In this document: piece after piece, positions 6,294 to 10,127 of the stretch
Numbering within the stretch: position 1 is the first letter of the stretch
Layout: each line of letters opens with the position of its first letter
NCBI GenBank assembly: GCA_004560915.1
Contig: SFTR01000031.1
Location: forward strand, 1-10,127
Origin: a bacterium
GTDB lineage: Bacteria > Bacillota_I > Bacilli_A > RF39 > UBA660
Length of the DNA stretch: 10,127 nt
Direction: 5' to 3'
Notes under the pieces: model-generated
What the model was told of the DNA's origin: nothing
The model's input: only the letters and a program-made list of their open reading frames with translations
Database searches by the model: none
Position numbers and translations under genes: made by a program

Positions 6294-6707
6294 ATGGAAT
6301 TAGAAGATTTAAGAGATGCAATGAGTGAACTATCTTATGATGAAGTAGAATTTTTTGCTCATTTAACTGAAAGAGAAAACGGGAACTCTATATGTGAGAA
6401 TGGACTTTTTATAGATGATAATAAACTATCTAGTTGTGTAAATCCTGTGTTAGAATCATTTTATGAAGATCCTGAACATTATATAGATTATGAGCTTGGT
6501 AGTCCTCAAACTAGAGCTAAAGAAATTATGGTTTTAATAGGTTGTCAAGTTGGTGAAGAAAAGAGTTTAATTAGAAAGAATAATGATAGTAAAGGTGAAT
6601 ATGTTATACCTAGTGAAAATGTCATTGGTTTTGTGGACTTAGAAAGTAAATATTTTGATAGTAATCCAAACTCTATATATAGTGTTGGCATGGGACAAAA
6701 TTTATAA
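6294..6707 (+). CDS. Acidic small protein of unknown function, divergent to the HEPN gene (137 aa)
   Basis: This is the only plus-strand gene. It encodes 137 residues, 28 Asp/Glu against 10 Lys/Arg, so about -18 net charge, with no membrane segment. The N-terminal helix (residues 2-20) is almost all acidic. Then come FFAHLTERENGNSICENGLFIDD (H23, T25, G37-L38), a tyrosine-rich acidic helix, a hydrophobic strand EIMVLIGCQV, and GEYVIPSENVIGFVDLE at 101-117. The order H-x-T, later 'I..NGL', a central strand, then 'E-Y-V-I-P' resembles small ADP-ribosyltransferase-fold proteins, but this is pattern likeness only and no catalytic triad can be assigned. The ribosome site is weak (GGTGAAG, 4 bases before ATG). 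It is transcribed away from the HEPN gene from a promoter 74 bases or less from it. It may be a partner of that protein (antitoxin, inhibitor or second effector) or unrelated. Confidence 0.72.
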   Translation: MELEDLRDAMSELSYDEVEFFAHLTERENGNSICENGLFIDDNKLSSCVNPVLESFYEDPEHYIDYELGSPQTRAKEIMVLIGCQVGEEKSLIRKNNDSKGEYVIPSENVIGFVDLESKYFDSNPNSIYSVGMGQNL

Positions 6708-6724
6708 AAAAAATTAAAAAATGC

Positions 6725-6753
6725 TTGACAAAATATACTTTTATAATTAATAT
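6725..6753 (+). promoter_or_regulatory. Promoter for the intergenic small RNA
   Basis: A perfect -35 TTGACA (6725-6730) is followed after 17 bases by TAATAT (6748-6753), which places the start near 6760, the first base of the 5' hairpin. A perfect TATAAT also occurs at 6742-6747, but only 11 bases after the TTGACA; used with another -35 it would shift the start to about 6754. It is the best -35 in the window. The promoter lies 18 bases after the 137-residue gene's stop. Confidence 0.6.
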
Positions 6754-6759
6754 ATAGAC

Positions 6760-6866
6760 TTACCAATTCACTATTAGGCGAATTGGTGCTAGTATCACAC
6801 TAGCCAACCCCTTTTTATTCTTTTTTCCGGACTGTCCATCAGGGGGTGGCAGTCCTATTTTATTGG
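6760..6866 (+). ncRNA. Structured small RNA with two hairpins and a C4/G5 pseudoknot
   Basis: This non-coding stretch is folded in a dense way. Hairpin 1: ACCAATTC/GAATTGGT (6762-6769 with 6780-6787), 10-base loop. Hairpin 2: GCTAGT/ACTAGC (6788-6793 with 6799-6804), 5-base loop, stacked directly on hairpin 1. Then CAACCCC (CCCC at 6808-6811) and a U-rich linker (6812-6826). Hairpin 3: GGACTG/CAGTCC (6829-6834 with 6850-6855), extended by CCA/TGG (6836-6838 with 6847-6849) over one bulged T, with loop TCAGGGGG. The loop G's (6842-6846) can pair with CCCC, closing a pseudoknot. A strong TTGACA promoter is directly upstream. It is far more GC-rich in its stems than its surroundings. No known riboswitch, SRP, 6S, tRNA or T-box consensus could be matched by eye. 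The 3' end is an estimate. Confidence 0.55.
6829..6865 (+). terminator. Likely terminator of the small RNA (hairpin 3 plus T-rich tail)
   Basis: A 9-bp stem (GGACTG-CCA/TGG-CAGTCC with a bulged T) is followed by TATTTTATT. It would end plus-strand transcription before it meets the convergent nifJ. The T-run is interrupted, so efficiency is uncertain. An alternative earlier end is the hairpin at 6788-6804 followed by CAACCCC and a T-rich run to 6826. Confidence 0.4.
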
Positions 6867-6889
6867 AAAATTAAAGGAAACTAAGTGTT

Positions 6890-9800
6890 TTAGTCTTCTT
6901 TTTTTGTGTTCTCTAAATCTTTAAAATAATTATATCTTTCGATTGAATGATTCATATTTTCTTCATATAATTTTTCATATTCTTCTTTGTTGTTTACTTC
7001 TAGATTTTTATATCTTAATTCTTTTCTAAATACTGCATCATAATTAGTAAAATCTGGTTCTTTTGAGTCTACTGTTAGTGTGTCAGTATCTGGGTTATAT
7101 CTCATAAGTAAGTTATAACCTATATCTACAAGAAGTTTTTGTTCATCAAGTGAATTAGTAAGTCCTCCATAGATTCCTTGTTCAATACATGGACTATATG
7201 CAATTATTAATGAAGGGCCATCGTGTTCATATGCTTCTTTCATTACTTTTAGTGTTTGCATCATATTTGCTCCCATAGATATGCTTGCTACATATACATT
7301 TGGTATACTCATTGCAATTTTAAATAAATCTTTCTTTATTTCAAGTTTTCCATTAGATGCAAATTGTGCAACTCCACCTATTCTTGTTGATTTAGATTTT
7401 TGACCACCAGTATTTGAATAAACTTCTGTATCAAGTACCATAATATTTATATTTTCATTACTGTGAAGTACATGGTCAAGTCCACCGTATCCTATATCAT
7501 AAGCCCATCCATCTCCACCTAAAATCCATACTTTACGAGATGGTATATAGTCTAGCAATACTCTTAATTCATTTGGTATTTCAGAATGTTCTAGTTTATC
7601 TTTGATAGCAAGTGTTAAATCATCATCTTCCATATTGTCTATCCATTCTTTATAAGTTGCTTTTATTTCTGGATCTACGATATCTTTAGTTTCATACATT
7701 ATCTTTTTGATTCTTTCTCTCATCTTTTTGTATGACTCGTGAATTCCAAAACCAAATTCAGCATTATCTTCAAATAATGAATTCATCCATGGAATTTTAT
7801 ATGGTGTTAATGGTAAACTTCCACCATATATTGAAGAACATCCAGTTGCATTAGCAATTACCATATTTTTTCCATAAAGTTCAGTTAATACTTTTATGTA
7901 CGCTGCTTCTCCGCATCCTGCGCAAGCTCCGCTAAATTCAAAGTAAGGTTTCTTAAATCCTACTCCTTTAACAGTGAATTTATTAAATGCTGTGTCATTT
8001 TCTTGATTATTAAATAAATAATCACTTATTCTATCTAGTCTTTCATTATATTTTCCAGTTTCAAGAGCTTTCTCTTGTTGTTTACCAGGACATGCTTCTA
8101 TACAAAGCCCACAACCTGTACAGTTAGATTCTGAAACTGATATAAAGAAGTTTTTATTCTTTTCACCTAAGCTTTCAATTGTTTCACTTTTGTCTATATG
8201 AGCCATTATAAGATCATTATCAGTAAGTGAGAAAGGTCTTATACAAGCATGAGGACATACGAATGAACATTGATTACACTCTATACAATTTTCTTTACAC
8301 CATTTTGGTACTAAAGATGAAGTCTTTCTCTTATCACTAGCAGCTGTTCCACCTTCGAAAGTACCATCTTTATAATCAATAAAATCTGAAACTGTAAGCA
8401 TATTACCACGTAATTTTAATACTTCGTCTGTAAAGTTCTTTTCAGTTTGTTTGTCAGGTGTAAGTGTAAATATTCTATTATCTAATTCTTCTAAATATCT
8501 TAGAGATTCATTAATAGCATTTATATTTGCTTCTACTACTTTAGTTCCTTTACTACTATACGTTTTCTCTATTAAGTGTTCAAAGTCTTTTATTTCTTCT
8601 TTGTCATAACCTAATATTTTTAACATATACATACACATTACATTATTTATTTTTCCATGTAAGTTGTATTTTTCGTTAAGTTCATCTAAGTTAGCTACAT
8701 ATACTTTTATGTTCTTATCAAGTATTTCTTTTTTATTTTCATTACTAATTAAATTATTTAATTCTTCATCTGTTTTATTGCTTGATAGAAGTAGTATTCC
8801 ATTCTTTTTAATATCTTTTAGACAATAATATCTATTTAAGTATATATCTTTTGAGATAACTATGAAGTCTGGAGATGTTAGAAAGTATGGAGCATTTATT
8901 TTAGTGTCTCCTACTCTTAAGTGTGAGATAGTTACTCCACCACTCTTTTTAGAATCATATTCAAAGTATCCTTGAACGTAGTTTGTATCTATGTCTCCTA
9001 AAACTTTCATAAAGTTTTTAGATGCTCCGACCATACCATCAGATCCAAAACCATATACTTTTATTTCTTTATAATCTGGTGTGTATTCTATTTCTTTTGA
9101 TTCAATACTTAAGTGAGTCACATCATCAACAATACCAACTGTGAAATGATTTTTAGGGTTATCACTAAATATATTTTCAAATACACCATTTATATCTTTA
9201 AGTGGTACATCTTTTGAAGAAAGTCCATATCTTCCGCCATAAACGTGGATGTTTCTTGTTTTGACTGCTTCTACTACATCTAAGTAAAGAGGTTCACCAA
9301 GACTTCCTGCTTCTTTAGTTCTATCAAGTACTGCGATAGTGTGTACTGTTTTAGGAAGAACGTCTAGTAAGTATTTAGTACTAAATGGTCTATATAGATG
9401 TACTTCTACAAGTCCTACTTTGTAGCCTTTTCTATTAAGTAGATTTACTACTGTTCTTGTAGTATCACAGACTGATCCCATAGCTAAAATTACATGAGTT
9501 GCATCTTTAGTTCCGTAATAGTTAAATGGTTTATATTCAGTACCAGCAAGTTTATTAATCTTTTCCATATTTCTTGCAACTATATTTGGCATATCATCGT
9601 AGTACTTATTTCTTACTTCAGTATTTTGAAAATATACATCTCCTGTTTCTGAAGTTCCACGTGTTATTTCTTTCCCTATATTAAGAGCTCTATTTTTAAA
9701 TTCATAAATCTTATCATAATTTACTAATTTTAATACTTCTTTTTCATCTAGAAGTGATACTTTGTTAAGTTCATGACTTGTTCTAAATCCATCAAAGAAA

Positions 9801-10127
9801 TGTAAGAAAGGTAGTGACCCCTCGATTGCAGAAAGGTGTGCTACTATTGCCATATAGTAAGCATCTTCTACTGAAGTAGATGCTAACATACAAAATCCTG
9901 TACTACGTGTAGCATAAATATCTTGATGATCTCCAAATATTGAAAGAGCATGTGTAGCTAGAGAACGAGCTGCTACATGAATAACTCCTGGTAACATTTC
10001 ACCTGCCATTTTATACATTGTAGGAATCATTAAAAGAAGTCCTTGAGATGCAGTAAATGTTGTTGCTAAACTTCCTGCTTGAAGTGCTCCATGTGATAAA
10101 GCTGCTGCTCCTGCTTCACTTTGCATT
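6890..10127 (-). CDS. nifJ: Pyruvate:ferredoxin (flavodoxin) oxidoreductase, N-terminus beyond right edge
   Basis: This enzyme oxidises pyruvate with CoA to acetyl-CoA and CO2, reducing ferredoxin; it is central to anaerobic fermentation. The window holds 1078 residues, and about 80-100 N-terminal residues are missing because the frame stays open across the right edge; the first Met here (MQSEAGAAALSHGALQAG) is internal. In fragment numbering: TFTASQGLLLMIP (~23-35), GDHQDIYATRSTGF with the conserved Arg74, FDGFRTSHE (~111-119), GFGSDGMVGASKN (~359-371), a two-cluster ferredoxin domain (C614, C617, C620, C624; C669, C672, C675, C679), proximal-cluster cysteines C735, C738, C763 and C980, and TPP-binding GGDGWAYDIGYGG (870-882) with NTGGQKS (~905-911). 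All key residues look intact. The stop is a TAA at 6890-6892. No strong terminator follows on this strand; the convergent small RNA ends about 25 bases away. Confidence 0.97.
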   Translation of the reverse strand, partial: MQSEAGAAALSHGALQAGSLATTFTASQGLLLMIPTMYKMAGEMLPGVIHVAARSLATHALSIFGDHQDIYATRSTGFCMLASTSVEDAYYMAIVAHLSAIEGSLPFLHFFDGFRTSHELNKVSLLDEKEVLKLVNYDKIYEFKNRALNIGKEITRGTSETGDVYFQNTEVRNKYYDDMPNIVARNMEKINKLAGTEYKPFNYYGTKDATHVILAMGSVCDTTRTVVNLLNRKGYKVGLVEVHLYRPFSTKYLLDVLPKTVHTIAVLDRTKEAGSLGEPLYLDVVEAVKTRNIHVYGGRYGLSSKDVPLKDINGVFENIFSDNPKNHFTVGIVDDVTHLSIESKEIEYTPDYKEIKVYGFGSDGMVGASKNFMKVLGDIDTNYVQGYFEYDSKKSGGVTISHLRVGDTKINAPYFLTSPDFIVISKDIYLNRYYCLKDIKKNGILLLSSNKTDEELNNLISNENKKEILDKNIKVYVANLDELNEKYNLHGKINNVMCMYMLKILGYDKEEIKDFEHLIEKTYSSKGTKVVEANINAINESLRYLEELDNRIFTLTPDKQTEKNFTDEVLKLRGNMLTVSDFIDYKDGTFEGGTAASDKRKTSSLVPKWCKENCIECNQCSFVCPHACIRPFSLTDNDLIMAHIDKSETIESLGEKNKNFFISVSESNCTGCGLCIEACPGKQQEKALETGKYNERLDRISDYLFNNQENDTAFNKFTVKGVGFKKPYFEFSGACAGCGEAAYIKVLTELYGKNMVIANATGCSSIYGGSLPLTPYKIPWMNSLFEDNAEFGFGIHESYKKMRERIKKIMYETKDIVDPEIKATYKEWIDNMEDDDLTLAIKDKLEHSEIPNELRVLLDYIPSRKVWILGGDGWAYDIGYGGLDHVLHSNENINIMVLDTEVYSNTGGQKSKSTRIGGVAQFASNGKLEIKKDLFKIAMSIPNVYVASISMGANMMQTLKVMKEAYEHDGPSLIIAYSPCIEQGIYGGLTNSLDEQKLLVDIGYNLLMRYNPDTDTLTVDSKEPDFTNYDAVFRKELRYKNLEVNNKEEYEKLYEENMNHSIERYNYFKDLENTKKED

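Noticed and set aside
6545..6766. Minus-strand frame of 73 codons
   Set aside because: It is antisense to the 137-residue gene and extends into the small RNA promoter; no ribosome site or family likeness.
6788..6866. T-box or other known riboswitch in the intergenic RNA
   Set aside because: GGGTGGCAGTCC resembles the T-box core only loosely, lacks its ACC segment, and no gene follows on the plus strand.
4588..6866. CRISPR array or cas genes near the dual-HEPN gene
   Set aside because: No regularly spaced direct repeats and no Cas1, Cas2 or other Cas protein were found, so a Cas13 system cannot be claimed.
6879..6895. Small hairpin ACTAA/TTAGT at the nifJ stop codon as a nifJ terminator
   Set aside because: Only 5 AT-rich base pairs and the following run is TTCCTTTAATTTT; too weak to call, although the stop-in-hairpin layout resembles the other two terminators.
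10124..10126. ATG at the right edge as the nifJ start
   Set aside because: The residues before MQSEAGAA are conserved coding sequence in this enzyme family and about 80-100 are missing; the frame is open to the edge.
1..10127. Mollicute genetic code (TGA read as Trp)
   Set aside because: Tryptophan is encoded by TGG in the membrane protein gene and in nifJ, and no in-frame TGA occurs in the long genes.

Overview
The window comes from a very AT-rich, low-GC Gram-positive-type bacterium with the standard genetic code. Tryptophan is encoded by TGG inside the long genes, and every stop codon is TAA or TAG. A large single-chain pyruvate:ferredoxin oxidoreductase points to a fermentative anaerobe. 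The strong purine-rich Shine-Dalgarno sites and intrinsic hairpin-plus-T-run terminators fit Firmicutes, either a gut Bacilli/Erysipelotrichia-like or a Clostridia-like lineage. The species cannot be named from this sequence.

Layout, left to right. (1) Positions 1-1732, minus strand, hold three genes with the look of a conjugative (type IV secretion) element: a polytopic membrane protein of VirB6/TrbL type that runs off the left edge, preceded by two small unknown proteins. (2) Positions 1768-4550, minus strand, form a housekeeping transcription unit: an extended -10 promoter, recG (probably TTG start), a YebC/TACO1-family gene of the YeeN-like subtype, and a terminator that overlaps the yebC stop codon. 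(3) Positions 4564-6866 are an accessory block between housekeeping genes. It holds a 543-residue minus-strand protein with two R-X4-H (HEPN-type) motifs 284 residues apart, a divergent plus-strand gene for a very acidic 137-residue protein, and a likely structured small RNA on the plus strand with its own promoter, two perfect hairpins and a C4/G5 pseudoknot. (4) Positions 6890-10127, minus strand, are the C-terminal ~1078 residues of nifJ (PFOR), whose start lies beyond the right edge.

The accessory block is the most interesting part. A protein carrying two HEPN motifs could form an RNase active site within one chain, as in Cas13. Its neighbours are a divergent acidic protein and a pseudoknotted RNA. 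No CRISPR array, cas gene or transposase is visible. That the three parts form one system (defence or toxin-antitoxin-like) is a hypothesis from proximity, not something the sequence proves.

Five start sites or transcript ends could be refined from the sequence: the starts of recG, yebC and the 100-residue protein, and terminators overlapping the stop codons of yebC and the HEPN gene. Four of the promoter candidates share an extended -10 (TGn plus a TATAAT-like hexamer) with poor -35 boxes. Only the small RNA has a perfect TTGACA.
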